Shown in pieces: positions 1 through 11,418 of a stretch of 64,000 nt of DNA. This DNA is from Hepsetus odoe (lineage: Eukaryota > Chordata > Actinopteri > Characiformes > Hepsetidae): NCBI GenBank assembly GCA_017165825.1, contig CM029370.1, positions 23,688,512-23,752,511 on the forward strand, written 5' to 3'. Below the pieces are notes generated by a model. It did not search any database. It was not told where the DNA came from and saw nothing but the letters and a program-made list of their open reading frames with translations. The stretch's first letter is position 1. Each line of letters begins with the position of its first letter. A program made the translations under genes and the position numbers.

Positions 1-1099
1 ATTTGGGAGGAGTGCTGCAATTGGAATATAAAAAGCTCCCAGAGGAGATGACAGAGAAACTTAATCAAGACTAAGAATTTTCTAAGAATTCTCAGAATTT
101 TTTTAGAAACGATCAAAGGAACCATTTGTTTCCACAGCCCTCATATGTGTGCACGTTTTCATGCGTACAGAAATACATGCCTGTAATGAGTCTGCTGATG
201 ACGTTATGTACTGTATACAGATCTTGAATTCGTGTGTTCTTTGTTGGAGGCCAAACTCATTTGATACGGCTGTGACAAGCCACTGTATTGGCCTTGAGCC
301 ATTCCATACAATTTCACTGTGTCAGTAGGCTGCCAATCAAGCCTCGGCTTTTGACCCCAGCACAAAAAAAACACAACCCAAGCGCAAACATTATCATAGA
401 CCTGTAGCTACGGCTGCAGCAGAATATAAATTTCTTATCTGCCATGGTTCTTTAACACTACTGAGGTGAACCCACTGATGCAAACATTGCAGACTGCAGT
501 CATTTACTGTTGCCAGATGGCAACGATTATATTCCTTGATATTGTAAGTTGTGTTGAATATTCAGTTACACAGTATTGTTGAGATGGGCATAGAGGCCAA
601 GCATATGTGTGAAAGAAAGAGGCTTGTTTAGAAAGCCTTCAGTTTCCCAGTGTAGAAGAAAATCAAATGACTTTTATATTGTATTCTGGCAAAAACTGTA
701 AAAGTCCTAAAGGGCTCTTCATATTCCTTCACAAAGGAGCAAATGTTAAAAAAGTAAAGGCCATTGTTCGTATCTAAATCACTGAAAATAGATACAGCCA
801 GTTCGGATTCATTTCCTCATTCCTGTCTTTGAGCCCTAATTGAGTCCAGATGCCAAAAGTACAGTATCTATTCACTGCATGCCTTTAGTAACTGGCACCA
901 AACGTATGACAGAATGACATAAGAAGACAATAATATGCTTGCTTTTTCCTCTTTTCTTCCCATCTCTGACTTAAGCCTGATCCTGAGTGGCTCAGAAAGA
1001 TCCACATTAGTTACAAACTTTTTGACCTACCTGTCTTTTGAAACCCCTTCCTTCATCCTGACACATTTCTGATGTTAAAAATGGATTGGAAATCTCAGC
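1..1099. other. AT-rich non-coding DNA, nothing recognised
   Basis: I see no repeat family, splice-bounded reading frame or RNA gene here. Short reading frames are within what chance gives at this base composition. Confidence 0.6.
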
Positions 1100-1204
1100 T
1101 TAAATGCTGAATAATTTAGAAAGAGCCTGTCGATAGCGCTCCTCTATCTCCTCCACGAGAGACGCTCGAGCAGGAGAGTGGCAAGACATGCTTTCATTGC
1201 TCAT
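1100..1204 (-). CDS. possible short reading frame, 34 codons, unassigned
   Basis: The frame begins MSNESMSCHSPARAS, continues with the charged stretch VEEIEERYRQALSKLF and stops at 1100-1102. An in-frame TAA lies just upstream of the ATG, and no convincing splice donor or acceptor flanks it. The amphipathic, acidic/basic pattern looks more protein-like than neighbouring frames, and the segment has several CpGs. It lies about 1.3 kb downstream, on the same strand, of the candidate first exon at 2535-2615, but I cannot join the two in frame. It could be a micropeptide, part of a longer exon, or chance. Confidence 0.15.
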   Translation of the reverse strand: MSNESMSCHSPARASLVEEIEERYRQALSKLFSI

Positions 1205-2455
1205 TGATTATGGCACTTCGTTAGTGACGCTGAGGGGCAGACCAAATTCCCTCAGCTTTGTCTTAGTCAGTTAAGCCTTACGAGGCAAAGCCCTGCAGAA
1301 TTCTAATGGGAGGAAGCCTGAATTGTCCTAACAAGCTTAATGTCTAGAGGAAAAGGCTAATGGAAATCTTTTATGGAGTGTTTCTCTATCACCCAGAAAG
1401 CATGTCCCACAGGCTGGAGTGTGGGGGATGTAACACAAGAGCCAATAAGCTCAAAAATTGTGGAGTAAGGGGTTGCGGAACGAGAAGCTCACTGGTCAGG
1501 ACAGACTCCAGGGTTCTTGAGAATTCTCACCATGTACTCAATAAGGGATGTTATCCTAACCCCTGCCCATTTAGTCGGACTTAAGAGTTAAGATCACTGG
1601 ACTGTGTGAGAGAACGTTTTCCTTCTTCTAACATTTCAATGACAAGTTTGTGGACAGCAGGCGGAGTTGTATTCAGGGTCTTTCTCACACACACAAAGCA
1701 CACCCTCTTAATCTTCATGTCCTACTGGACAAATTACACAGACCCATTCGGCTATTCGGTAACTCTAAGCCTCCAGCCTACACAATGGCTTTCATATCTT
1801 GCGAATATATTAAGAAGAGCCCACACAAATAAGGTGACAGACTAATTTACTTTTGCTGTTATTCCTGAAATGATTCACTTGACCTATGGCCATTCATAAC
1901 TCAACACTTGCAGAGACCTTGAGAGGACAATTTCTACTGGAACTATTTTTTTTTTGAAGTCTGAAAAATCCTGCAAGGCTTTTTCCAGTAAATTTTGAAC
2001 GACTACAGAGAGGGTGTAGTTTAGATTACTGTTTGGGGTTGCAGAATATTGGCTATACTGTATACAATGTACCCTGCATTCATTTTTATACCATGTACAA
2101 TATAGAATACAGATGTACTTCATGCTCTGTAACATATTCATCCCATATTGACACTACAGAGTCCCTCATTGGATACTGTACACTGTAGTAATTATATGGT
2201 TACTGTACATGCTACTACATATATTACAGTACATACTGCTGCAAACTGTAACCCAAATTGGAGGTATGTCTTAAAAAACGTTTGAAAAGCATTTAAAGCA
2301 AATCTTAAAGTGTGTGTTATCTGGCAACCCACACCACGTTCCAATGTATTTATAGACCATGCTTAACATCCTACCCTTAACTCAAGCAGAATTTCAGGAG
2401 GGAATGATGAAGAACACAGACTTGCAGCCACTCTGAACCAACAGGATGAGTGAGT
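1205..2455. other. AT-rich non-coding DNA, nothing recognised
   Basis: Contains several short frames with no splice or family support. Around 2140-2260 there are loosely repeated tracts resembling TACTGTACA, but they do not form a definable repeat unit. Confidence 0.55.

Positions 2456-2524
<69 letters not shown>
2456..2524. repeat. compound microsatellite (TG)n(AG)n
   Basis: An uninterrupted TG run (2456-2480) passes directly into an AG run (2481-2524). It sits inside the presumed first intron of the minus-strand candidate gene, ten bases past the splice donor. Confidence 0.98.
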
Positions 2525-2525
<1 letters not shown>

Positions 2526-2534
2526 CAGGCTTAC

Positions 2535-2615
2535 CTTTGGACTCTGATAATCCCAGTGTTTTTGATTGACAGGATGCAGAAATCCATCAAACACTCTGCT
2601 CTGCTGAGCAGTCAT
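2535..2615 (-). CDS. candidate first coding exon, unidentified protein
   Basis: On the minus strand an ATG (2613-2615) with G at -3 opens a frame of exactly 27 codons. It starts MTAQQSRVFDG, ends HWDYQSPK, and stops at a consensus donor, CCAAAG followed by GTAAGC, so the intron would be phase 0. Immediately upstream on this strand is a GC-rich segment with GC boxes and pyrimidine tracts (2620-3060), the expected place for a promoter and 5' UTR. Any further exons would lie below 2535 or off the left edge, and I could not find the next one. I do not recognise the peptide. The start, donor and promoter context agree, but an 81-nt frame alone can arise by chance. Confidence 0.4.
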
Positions 2616-2789
2616 TTCCTTCAGGGGAAGAGAGGATGAGGATGCTGCTCAGGGCAGCAGTGGGTTGCTGTCTCTGCTGCCTGTCCGGGTCTCAAATTCA
2701 GGAGTTGATTTTAAAGCCCATCATCACATAACCTGCCCCTGCGCTGATCTTCAGGGCTTCACTTCACCCTGCTTCAGTCTGATGGCAGG

Positions 2790-2792
<3 letters not shown>

Positions 2793-2840
<48 letters not shown>
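2793..2840. repeat. (GA)n microsatellite
   Basis: A perfect GA run of about 24 units inside the promoter-like segment. On the minus strand it is a TC tract, of the kind often seen in 5' UTRs. Confidence 0.98.
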
Positions 2841-2843
<3 letters not shown>

Positions 2844-3005
2844 GGCGGATCTGGGCGGAGAGTAACCGCGTGGTATCTCTTCTCAGTGATGAGCAACTTT
2901 TCTCTCACCGGCTTCAGCGACTGAGACTCTCATCAGCCCTATTCCGACAGGCCACGCCCCCTGCGTTAGGACCGCCCACGAGTTAATACAACCAGAGAGC
3001 GAGAG

Positions 3006-3008
<3 letters not shown>

Positions 3009-3047
<39 letters not shown>
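3009..3047. repeat. (GA)n microsatellite
   Basis: A near-perfect GA run preceded by imperfect GAGAGC units from about 2994. It abuts an ATG and a donor-like site on the plus strand. Confidence 0.98.
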
Positions 3048-3051
<4 letters not shown>

Positions 3052-3139
3052 TGTTCAGGTATGAACTGTTCTCTTGGAATCGGTTGGGAAAGACAGTAAT
3101 CCCGCGTTCAGGGCTTAAATTGAAGCCTCACTGACAAAA

Positions 3140-3290
3140 GAAGTCAGAAACCAAAAAGGAAGGTAATTTACTTACTTTAATTAAAAGTGGAAAACAAAGC
3201 ATGAATAATGTGGATGGGGCTTAAATAGCCCCGCCCCTCAGTGGGTGGGGCTCCAGTGGGTTCATCACAGGCTGCAGTATGCAATAGGCT
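3140..3290 (-). mobile_element. possible LTR fragment
   Basis: The segment has GGGGCTTAAATAG next to short GCCCC inverted repeats, and an upstream ACTTTAATTAA stretch. It resembles the order seen in the solo LTR at 5516-5856, which also contains GGGGCTTAAATAG downstream of ACTTTATTAAC. Read on the minus strand this would be a TATTTAAG promoter followed by an A/T-rich polyadenylation region. No TG...CA ends or target duplication can be defined. Confidence 0.25.
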
Positions 3291-3373
3291 TTCCTTTGTT
3301 TTAAAATAAGTATATTTGACTATATGTTCCTAAATTTGACTATCCCTCAACATTTAAACATTATTAAAAAAAT

Positions 3374-3439
3374 TACCTCCCACCTGGGAATCGAACCCAA
3401 CACCTTCTCGCTGTGAGGCGTAACACTACCTGCAGTGCC
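3374..3439 (-). mobile_element. SINE D head (tRNA-like), truncated
   Basis: On the minus strand the sequence has CGCCTCACAGCGAGAAGGT followed by a B-box-like GGGTTCGATTCCC, matching the head of the copy at 17645-17795. The body and tail are missing. It lies head-to-head with a SINE C copy starting at about 3440. Confidence 0.6.
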
Positions 3440-3604
3440 TGGGTCTAGTGGTCCAATACTCGGCTCTGTCCCAAGAGGTCCCAGTTTTGAATCCCACCTC
3501 CAGCAAAACCCTTCACCCCGAGTTGCTCCAGGGGGGACCGTCGCTGTCATCAGGAACTGGAAGCCGCTCTTAATAAGCGCATCAGCTAAATGCTGTAAAT
3601 GTAC
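3440..3604 (+). mobile_element. SINE C, diverged, nearly complete
   Basis: A tRNA-like head (GGTCTAGTGGTCC, then a decayed B box TTTTGAATCCC) is followed by the diagnostic GAGTTGCTCCAGG body and a tail resembling GCGCATCAGCTAAATGCTGTAAATGTA. It is noticeably more diverged than the copies at 11222 and 37055. Confidence 0.8.
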
Positions 3605-3659
3605 ATTTTGTTTTACATAAAATCCATCCATCTCTATTTCTGTTTTTCTCTCTTCTCAG

Positions 3660-5394
3660 CTGAAACAATTGCTCAATTAAGACGGGTTTTATTGATTTAG
3701 TGTAATAGTCCTCGGTACTAAAATAAGAGATTAATTGTTTGAGGGAAAACGTGGTGCATTGCAGTGTAGTCTGTGTTAAAAGTAGTGAAGATGCTCATTG
3801 AAACTGAGTGTCTCTTGAATCTGAGTGACTTGGCAGACTATAGCAGAGGCCTATGCAGCATACTTAATGGGGAGGTTCATGTGTTCATGTTTCTGTGTTT
3901 CTCTGTGATTTGATAAAAGAAGACAGGATAATAAAAGTGGCTCCTTCACTGGGCTTCTGTTCGCTGTTATATCCCACACAGGGAACTGAGCGTTGCTGTG
4001 TACATATTAATCAGGACAACTTCTCGAAAGCTTGGTATTTTAAAGAAAAATATGGGAGGGTTTTGGTGCATGATTTTAATATGAAGAGACACTATAAAAT
4101 AGGTATAATCAGATCAGCCAACGGGAGAGAAAGGATGAAGCTGAGCTTAGATTTAGTGCACTTTAAAATCCCTTTTTCATGTGACCCATCTATCATTGCA
4201 CCACTTCTGCTTTCCCCCTCAGGGGAAAAAGAAGGAAAATGACCAACAACAGACACAAAAGACTACAGACTGGAACAGCCTAGGATGTCAAAGCTCTCAG
4301 GATCGTTTTTCAAGATGACCGGAGGATGGAGGAAAGCACAGATGAAAGCAAAAATGGGGGGAAATGTCTCTAGCAGAGCGCATAATAGCCTGCCCGTTCT
4401 GATTCAGTGGTCAGCGGCTGCTCTGTCAGCCCTGGCTGAGGAACGTTTCATGCAATGGACTGCCACCTCATGCTGCATGTGTCCATGTGTCTGCATCCTC
4501 AGGCCTGACAAACAAGCTCTGCTTTAAACTCCCATCCATCAGACGGTCCATGCTGTCTGTACCAGAAAGCTTCGTTTTACCTTCAGTTGTTCCTTTTGCT
4601 CTTGTTTTTACATCCATCTGCTCTTATAGGCTTGTGTCTGCAGAACTTTGGTGGGGGGAGGGCACTGATACCTGCAGGCCCGACTCCAACGTTTGATGAG
4701 CCCAAGATCCAATTTGTTTGTGCTGAAATGACTTCAATCCTTTTGCCACAGAACATTAGGGCTGCAAATGAATGTCTTCTAGGCATGCTTCTCTCGGGTG
4801 TTTCTGGAGACATGATCTGGCTCCTAATGGCAATTTCATGAGGGAAGGGAAGCTGTTACCTTACCATGGGAGTCCAAAATGACTTTGGCAATGACAAACA
4901 TGCTGGAGAGAGATGCTTGGACAAAGTCTTATAATGGAAGCCTTGGAAAAACATAAAAATACCCACAAATTTTGGAAATTTCATTCAATTTTCCAAATGT
5001 GCAATTTGACTCATTTACCAAAGAACAAATATTGGAAGTGCTTCCTCTAGGCCATTTCTTCATTTCTTCAAACACAAGTATTTTTATATTATATGTATTA
5101 TATATTTTTTCTTTAATTTTCTTTCATTAATTCTCTATCCAGTCCTCTCTTTGGTGTAGTTGTGGCCAGTTCAATCCACTTGCAAATCCCTTGCATGACA
5201 TGAAAATAACATTGGGAGGGTGTCACTTATGAATTCATGGTCTCAGTCAGTGACGGAGCCAACATGTTTGCAAGCCAAACACTTTTAGTTTTAAGAGTGA
5301 ACATTCAGAATGGTCAGTTTCCATTTTTTTAGTTTTTTTTTTTTGTTTGTTTTTTTAAGAAGAGACATATTCAAGACTAAATTATACAGTCCCC
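3660..5394. other. non-coding DNA with isolated strong splice-acceptor-like sites
   Basis: A pyrimidine tract ending TCTTCTCAG occurs at 3659 and another ending TTTCCCCCTCAG at 4221. Frames after them are short (the second runs about 32 codons to a stop). Joining the donor at 3059 to the acceptor at 3659 gives a stop after four codons, so any such transcript would be non-coding there. A poly-T-rich stretch lies at 5324-5357. Confidence 0.4.
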
Positions 5395-5396
5395 TC

Positions 5397-5990
5397 CAAA
5401 AGTATTGGAACAGTTACCCCAATTAATTTGTTTTCCCTGTGCACAAAAGGCTTTTGAGATTGAGATAAAAAACAAAAATAAAATGAGAGATTAGATACAA
5501 AATGTCCTATGTTGTTGTAATGGTGGTGGGGTGCAGGAAGGATGCCAACGCTGAGCCAGGAGTTTGGATCATAACTTTATTAACTATATTAACAAAACAA
5601 GACCCAAGGACTGCAGTTCTTATTAAAACCAAGATCCAAGGAACTGCAGCCTAAACAAAGTTATCAGAATCACCAAGTGTTACCAAAACCACCATTGCAT
5701 GTAGGCTGAGCCTAACGAATGAGCCGCGCTCTGTTCTGACTCATCGGGGCTTAAATAGTCAGCCCCAATGAAGCACACCTGTGCCTTCATGAGCTCAGGT
5801 GTGCTCAGTCAGAACAGAGCGCCCTCTACCGTGCCCAAAACACCTCACCCGTGACAGTTGTATGTCATTCAACATGTCTAGATCGAAATAGAAGGAAATT
5901 AAATCTGATTTCTCATTTTACCGTCATCCATAGTAATAAAATAAAGCATATCTAGAACCAATTGACCTTGATGATGCAGTATTTGTGGAG
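5397..5990. mobile_element. Tc1-type transposon end, interrupted by an LTR
   Basis: A TA dinucleotide (5395-5396) precedes CAGTCCCCTCCAAAAGTATT, the style of terminus found in many fish Tc1-like elements. About 115 bp of this left end is present, then a solo LTR (5516-5856), then further AT-rich sequence that may be the interior. No matching right terminus was found, and the right limit given is approximate. Confidence 0.6.
5516..5856 (-). mobile_element. solo LTR of an LTR retrotransposon
   Basis: A 341-bp block begins TGTAATGG and ends CGTGACA (TG...CA). It is flanked by a perfect 5-bp duplication, GTTGT, at 5511-5515 and 5857-5861. On the minus strand it shows a TATTTAAG promoter-like box followed downstream by TTAATAAAG, the usual LTR order of promoter then polyadenylation signal, so the element points to the minus strand. 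No internal coding region flanks it, so this is a recombinant solo LTR. A related end is at 32697-32822. Confidence 0.8.
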
Positions 5991-7743
5991 GGTACTATAA
6001 CTCATATATGACGTCCATGACTATTTTCAGCTTCTCTTTATTTCCTAGAACATCGAAAACATTCATGTTATTCACATATGTAAATTACCTTGATCGTGAT
6101 TGGCTGTCATGGATTTTGCTTCGTTCATTAAACAACCTAGACTCCTTAAGCCTTTAGTGTGAAATGGTGGTGATAAAAAGCCATAGGTTGAATAGGTACT
6201 TGTATGTTAATAGATTTGAAAAGTTTTCACACCTTCATTTCAGTAAAAGGACTTTATTGACTGGGGAGTGGCTTGTATGTTTAAAAAAATGTATCTTAGT
6301 TTACATATTACCTCAAAATCTTTTAACTGAAAAGAAGCAAGAGAAATTATTCTCTCTATTATGTAGGCCCCTGAATATGTTGTCCTGTTCAGGTATGTAT
6401 GTGGAGTAGTTGGGTTTGGGCTTTGAGGTGCTTTCAAAAACAGTGAGCCAGAGTTTACAAAGAGAAAAGTCTTCTGTAACAAATGGCCATGCATAATGCA
6501 GGGCAGGAAGCTTTGCAGCAAAGCAAATTAAAACGAAAAGATGAGAGAAACCCAATCTGTGAAGTGTCAACCATATTGTATGTCTCATTAGCTTAGTACC
6601 TTGATGCTGCACAGAAAAAAAACAAAGAAGTGTTTTTGTTTGAACTCGGTGGACAGCATCCGTGGTCCATCCCAACAGGCTTTTGCTGTATTTCAAAGTA
6701 ATTCAGAGGGATGCCAATGAGGGATCACAAAATGAAACTCCTCAGTAGACACTATTTGATTCCTTGAACGTTACATTTCAATGACCCTTAACAAATAAAC
6801 AAGTAAGAAAGAAGAAATCCCATAGTGCACAATGTGAGGCTATTTACACTGGTTAGACACTATGTTTGCACCAGGGCAAAGACCTGGATTAAAGAAGTGG
6901 TTTGAAGCCGTCATGCCAAAAAGTGTTTTTCTGCATATCTCTCATTCCCAGCTGTCTTTTTCTCTCAGACTTATGGCCAGGCTCTGTCTGATTCACTGGC
7001 AAACCTGCAGTACATTCTGGGCTGTGCTTTTGCTGCTGCACTACCCTATAAAAGCCATTAATTGTTTTTGAGAACCATTTTGTCCACTGGTGAAGACCAA
7101 CCCAGTGCTTTTCCGACTGATACACATAAGCACGTCTGATCAGGGAGAATCTATTTTCATAAAAGTTTTCAAGCAGGAAAGCACAATTTTCCTGTTGATG
7201 GCTATATAGTATATCATATTCTGTCGAGTGATGGCCTTTCCTCATTGAAGGATCAAACATATTGAAGAAAATATTGATTGGATTCACGCTTGACAACCTC
7301 AGTTATGCTGTTTAGCCCGGCTACCACCATAAATGTAGTAAAAGAACAAATTGTGTGCAGTCAAACCATTAAAAGCAAAAGTCTCTAATTCCTGCACTGG
7401 AGGGCTTCCGAGTTCCCTGCTCAATTTCCTTGCTCAACCCAATCACTAATCCTGCCAACTAGGGATGGAAAGGTTACTGGTTTTAGTGCTGCATTCAGCA
7501 ATAGCTCATAACTCTGATTAAAAAAAATCTAAATGCCTCCTCAGCTATTGAAATTTGCATGGGACATCAAATCAACAATCAATGGCTGCTCACACTGTTT
7601 AAACTAAAAGCATTCCATTTGCCTCTGCTTCCATGTCAAAATGCCCTATCGTACAAATTTATGGGCCTTTCGTTACAAAATGTCCTAAATGTAGGAGCTT
7701 AACTCACAACTTCACTGGTTAAAGAGTTAGATGGGCAAAGTGA
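5991..7743. other. non-coding DNA, nothing recognised
   Basis: Frames of up to 135 codons occur on the minus strand (6313-6696, 6889-7296), but they lack splice sites, domain motifs or family resemblance and are consistent with chance. Confidence 0.5.
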
Positions 7744-7863
7744 TCATTTGTCATTGTGAGCACAAAGCTCAGCACTCAGTGGGGCCTATCCATGCTGGGG
7801 ACCGGGTTCCTCAGGGCAACCTACTGTTCCAGGATCCAAACCCACAACCTTCCGATCAACTAG
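7744..7863 (-). mobile_element. SINE A, degenerate and internally deleted
   Basis: The order TTTGTCATTGTGA, CTCAGGGCAACCTACTG and a decayed B box with ACCTTCCGAT matches reverse-strand SINE A copies. The central part is missing. Confidence 0.6.
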
Positions 7864-10800
7864 GCCAAGATCAAGATGAGTATGTATGATACACTTGAAA
7901 AACAATAAAGCGTAAAAGCAGAGTCACTAATTATTGGTTCTATGTGGAGGAGGACAGCTCAATGTGTTGGACTTATTGTTGGATCACTAGTTCATAGCTG
8001 AAAAATATGTTTCCGTGGACCCATTCAAGGGATTACCATGGTTTTCCCATAATGTAACTTTGCCCAATAAGCCAGAGGTTTGGGCTGCAAATGCCATTTG
8101 CCAAATGATGTACCTTTCCTTAATGGAGCAGAAACAATGTCCACATTGCCTATGTGTCAGATGGTTATAGTACAGTAAAGTCATGCAATGCACGTCAATG
8201 TGTGTGTTGATATGATTTCAGTGTACATCAGTCAACTTTTTTAGGAACTCTCAAGTCTAAATATTGGCCATACGTTCAGCAGACGGGGAGTCCATCGTGC
8301 TGCTCTCTCTAAGGGGGTTAGATGATCCTCTCACCCCCTTTCCCCCCTTAGCACAGTGGTAGGCAGCAGGGCTCCATGTCTCTTAGCTGACAGAATAAGC
8401 ATTAGGTGTTCTCCTCTAACTCCTCTCCTCTACACTGTTCAATTATGTAACATTAGTGACTTCATCAGTATCAGAGGAAGCACGTGCTTGCCCTCAACCT
8501 CTCAGTGTTGGTAGTATTGTGTGATGAGGGGGGATCTAAACAGTGTGTGGAATTACAGGTGATGAAATGTGCCAAAAATAAAATGCTACAAATATATTAA
8601 ATACTGATAATTCTGGCACTGATATCATAAAAAATGGCCAATAAATGTACTAAAAAATAGAATAACACCAACCATACTAATAACTGACTGCAGACTCGAA
8701 TCAGAAGACATGATTAGAAAGAACTAAACTGTGCTGAATAAGGGACCAGGACCAGAGCCAGAAACCTCAGTTTTAAGATATTGAATATTAAGAATGTTCT
8801 TATTTATCAGTTCAGATTTTTTGGCCCAGATCTAATCTTTCTACTGAATAACCAGTTCTGTTGACCAGTTCTTCACTAATTTACATGTGGAGTGAAGAAT
8901 GAAAAATAAACTTCTCTATACTCAATCCAGAAATGGATTCTTTTGTAACAACTGTTGTCAGATTTCAAATCGTATCTGTTTTGAATGCGTGTGATAGGTC
9001 ACATTATTGGGGTTGATCAGGATCAGTTGTTTTTTGTTGTGTAACTAGTATGTCCAACCTGAGTAACAACAGTAACATTTCCACTGGGAACTCAATGACA
9101 TGTATTGATACTAAACAAACATCACTATTGTCTCTCATTAGAGTCGACTGCAAAAGACTGCTGTTATACAGCATTAGTGCAGGTGTCGGCCTTTCTGTTT
9201 CTGCCTGACATCATCCATATTAAGCATTCGGCTAAATATACATCTGACGTGGTCTTGCTGCTGGCTTGGCATCGCTGTGGGTGGAGGCCCTGCAGAGGGA
9301 GGAGGAAGAGGAGGAGGAGGTGGGGGCAGGGATCCACGGCGGGTCGCCCTGTAGGTGAACCCACAGAGGTGGGAGGCTGTGAGCGTAACAGGATGTTCTC
9401 CCACTGCGAGTATGTCAGCGAGGCAGATTAGAGCGTGCCCCCATGGGTGAGGTGATGGATCATACGGGCTCAAAGGCAGATTGTTGCTGGAGGCTCCTGA
9501 AAAGGTCTGCTCTTTTCCACTGCGCGCCAGCAAAACTCACCCCATTAGCATTGCCTCTCCTTTATATGTGCCAGGGACAAGAGGAAACGTAGCCTAAAAT
9601 TCAAAAAAGCTCTGTCTCAGGAGGGTGCCACTCATACTTTATGGTGTAATACGGCACCACTTTTAGAAAATCACATCCCACTCACTAAAAATAAAGGTTC
9701 TGCGTTTTTGCACTGAAGGACCTCAAACACCTGACATAGTGTATGTTTTTCTTCTATTAAATTAAAGAGCTACATTTGGTACCCCAAAGCCTTTCAGTGG
9801 ATTGTTCTTTAAAGAATCATTTGTGTAAATTAACCCCACAAGTATGATAAACCTTTTTAACATTTACAACATCTCCACAGAATTTAAAGGGTCTAGTAAT
9901 TGCATTTTGAACATTTTTTAGCATTGCAAAAGTGATTCATTTATGATTTACACTCAAAAATGTTTTAAAGGAAATGTCACAATCTTAATCTTAACATCTT
10001 CAGGCTGCCAGGTCTGTTAAGATGTTCCTGCTATGCAGTGATTTGTCCCGACCAAATGGTAATCAGTGAACCAACAACATGCACATTGATGCAGAAAAAA
10101 CAGATTTCCAAAATGTATTTTTTTTACTTTTTAAATCTTGTGTACAATAAAGAAGGAAATATCTGTGAGATGAAAATATGAAAAATGAGATGAAGCGTTG
10201 CCTTGGATGAAAAAATAAAAAAACCCTGACATTTGAAATCTCAATTATGTTCTTGTCACTTTGACCTTTAGGCCAATCCTGATGAGAAGGTAAGATATGA
10301 AAATGTATGAGACTCTCAAAAATGTCTATGTTAAAAATGCTGTACGTAGATCTATCAACTATCTTGTAAACTCACACCCACTCAAGCACTTTTCCAGCTC
10401 AGACTCACTGATTCACCAGCTGCTGCCCACATCATTAGAGGCAGCCCTATAGCAGAGAATTGGAATATTATTACCATGCTTTCAGGGGTGGGAGAGACTC
10501 CGTGAAAGGGCTAGAGGTTTATTATGATTATGGCTCTCTGTCTTCTTTGTGTAGAGAAAATTGGTGGAATAAAATGTCAGTGCACTTGATCTATAATGTC
10601 GAAAAAGGTCTGATTGGTATTCACCATCTCAGGTCAAAAAGTTCCTCATTCTTCCGAAGTCTGCAGATTAGCCAGACTTGCACTACCATAATTAAAGCCT
10701 CATTAATAAACAGTTATACAATAATGTCTGCACTGTGATTGTCACGGGGAAAAGTTGTTGACGAGATCTCCCATTCATTTCCATTACTTTCCATTCCCTC

Positions 10801-11221
10801 TGCTGAGAGTACGGGAAAGTGGCTAGCTCTCACAGTTCCCAGTGAACACTATCATTAAAAGTGCAATTACGTGTTTCTTTTTCCTGATAATTGGTCTAAC
10901 AGCACTATGACCAGAACACGTTTCAGTTGTTAGTCAGACTAAAGTGTTTTACAGTAATTAGGGTCTTTTAAAGTCTGCTACATTAACACTAATGCCCCAA
11001 AATACAGCATTACATTAAAACATCAAGGAACTGAACTAAAACAAGTCTTCAAACGCAACACGTTTCTGAGTGACACAAATGAACCATCACACGTAGTTTT
11101 TTTATTAAGTGAAACACTTCTTATCTACAAAAAGAGAACAAATAAATTGTATTTTTCATTATAATAATAAAAATTATTGTAACGACAACAACAACAACAA
11201 TAATAATAATAGCAATATTGG
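7864..11221. other. non-coding DNA with one GC-rich patch
   Basis: Mostly AT-rich. At 9240-9540 GC content rises and long frames exist on both strands (plus 9105-9431, minus 9174-9533, the latter with a proline run from a GGAGGA tract). No splice-bounded exon is convincing, and the patch could be regulatory. An AAC/AAT trinucleotide tract lies at 11180-11210. Confidence 0.45.
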
Positions 11222-11418
11222 TGGTGGTCTAGTGGGAGGATATTTGCCGACGGACCTATGGACCAATAAGTTGCAGGTTTGATTCCCACCTCCAGCACTA
11301 CCACCATTGGTTTCCTGAGCAAGACCCTTAACCCTGAGTTGCTCCAGGGGGACTGTCCCTGTATTCAGGACATAGAAGTCACTCTGGATAAGAGCGTCTG
11401 CTAAATGCCGTAAATAAT
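11222..11418 (+). mobile_element. SINE C, nearly full length
   Basis: Head GGTGGTCTAGTGGGAGGATA (A box), B box GCAGGTTTGATTCCC, body GACCCTTAACCCTGAGTTGCT, and tail CACTCTGGATAAGAGCGTCT continuing into CTAAATGCCGTAAAT then AATAAT. The head resembles tRNA-Glu/Gly. The tail resembles the 3' end of fish L2-type LINEs, whose enzymes presumably mobilised it. Confidence 0.9.

Larger units (their letters stand above)
2620..3060. promoter_or_regulatory. GC-rich promoter-like segment with GC boxes and GA tracts
   Basis: GC content and CpG density rise clearly above the surroundings. GC-box-like motifs occur at 2841-2860 (GCGGGCGGAT, GGGCGG) and 2951-2960 (GCCACGCCCC), between two long GA tracts. It lies just upstream of the minus-strand candidate exon at 2535-2615. 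On the plus strand an ATG directly after the GA tract (3048) leads to a donor-like CAG/GTATGA at 3059. A bidirectional promoter is possible. No TATA box is evident. Confidence 0.4.

Noticed and set aside
4285..4527. 80-codon plus-strand frame after a strong acceptor-like site
   Set aside because: The frame does not connect in phase to the acceptor at 4221, and no donor follows.
6889..7296. 135-codon minus-strand frame
   Set aside because: Length is within the noise for this composition. No domain, splice site or neighbour supports it.
9174..9533. 119-codon proline-rich minus-strand frame
   Set aside because: The proline run comes from a GGA-rich tract, and there are no splice sites or conserved motifs. 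Kept only as a GC-rich patch.
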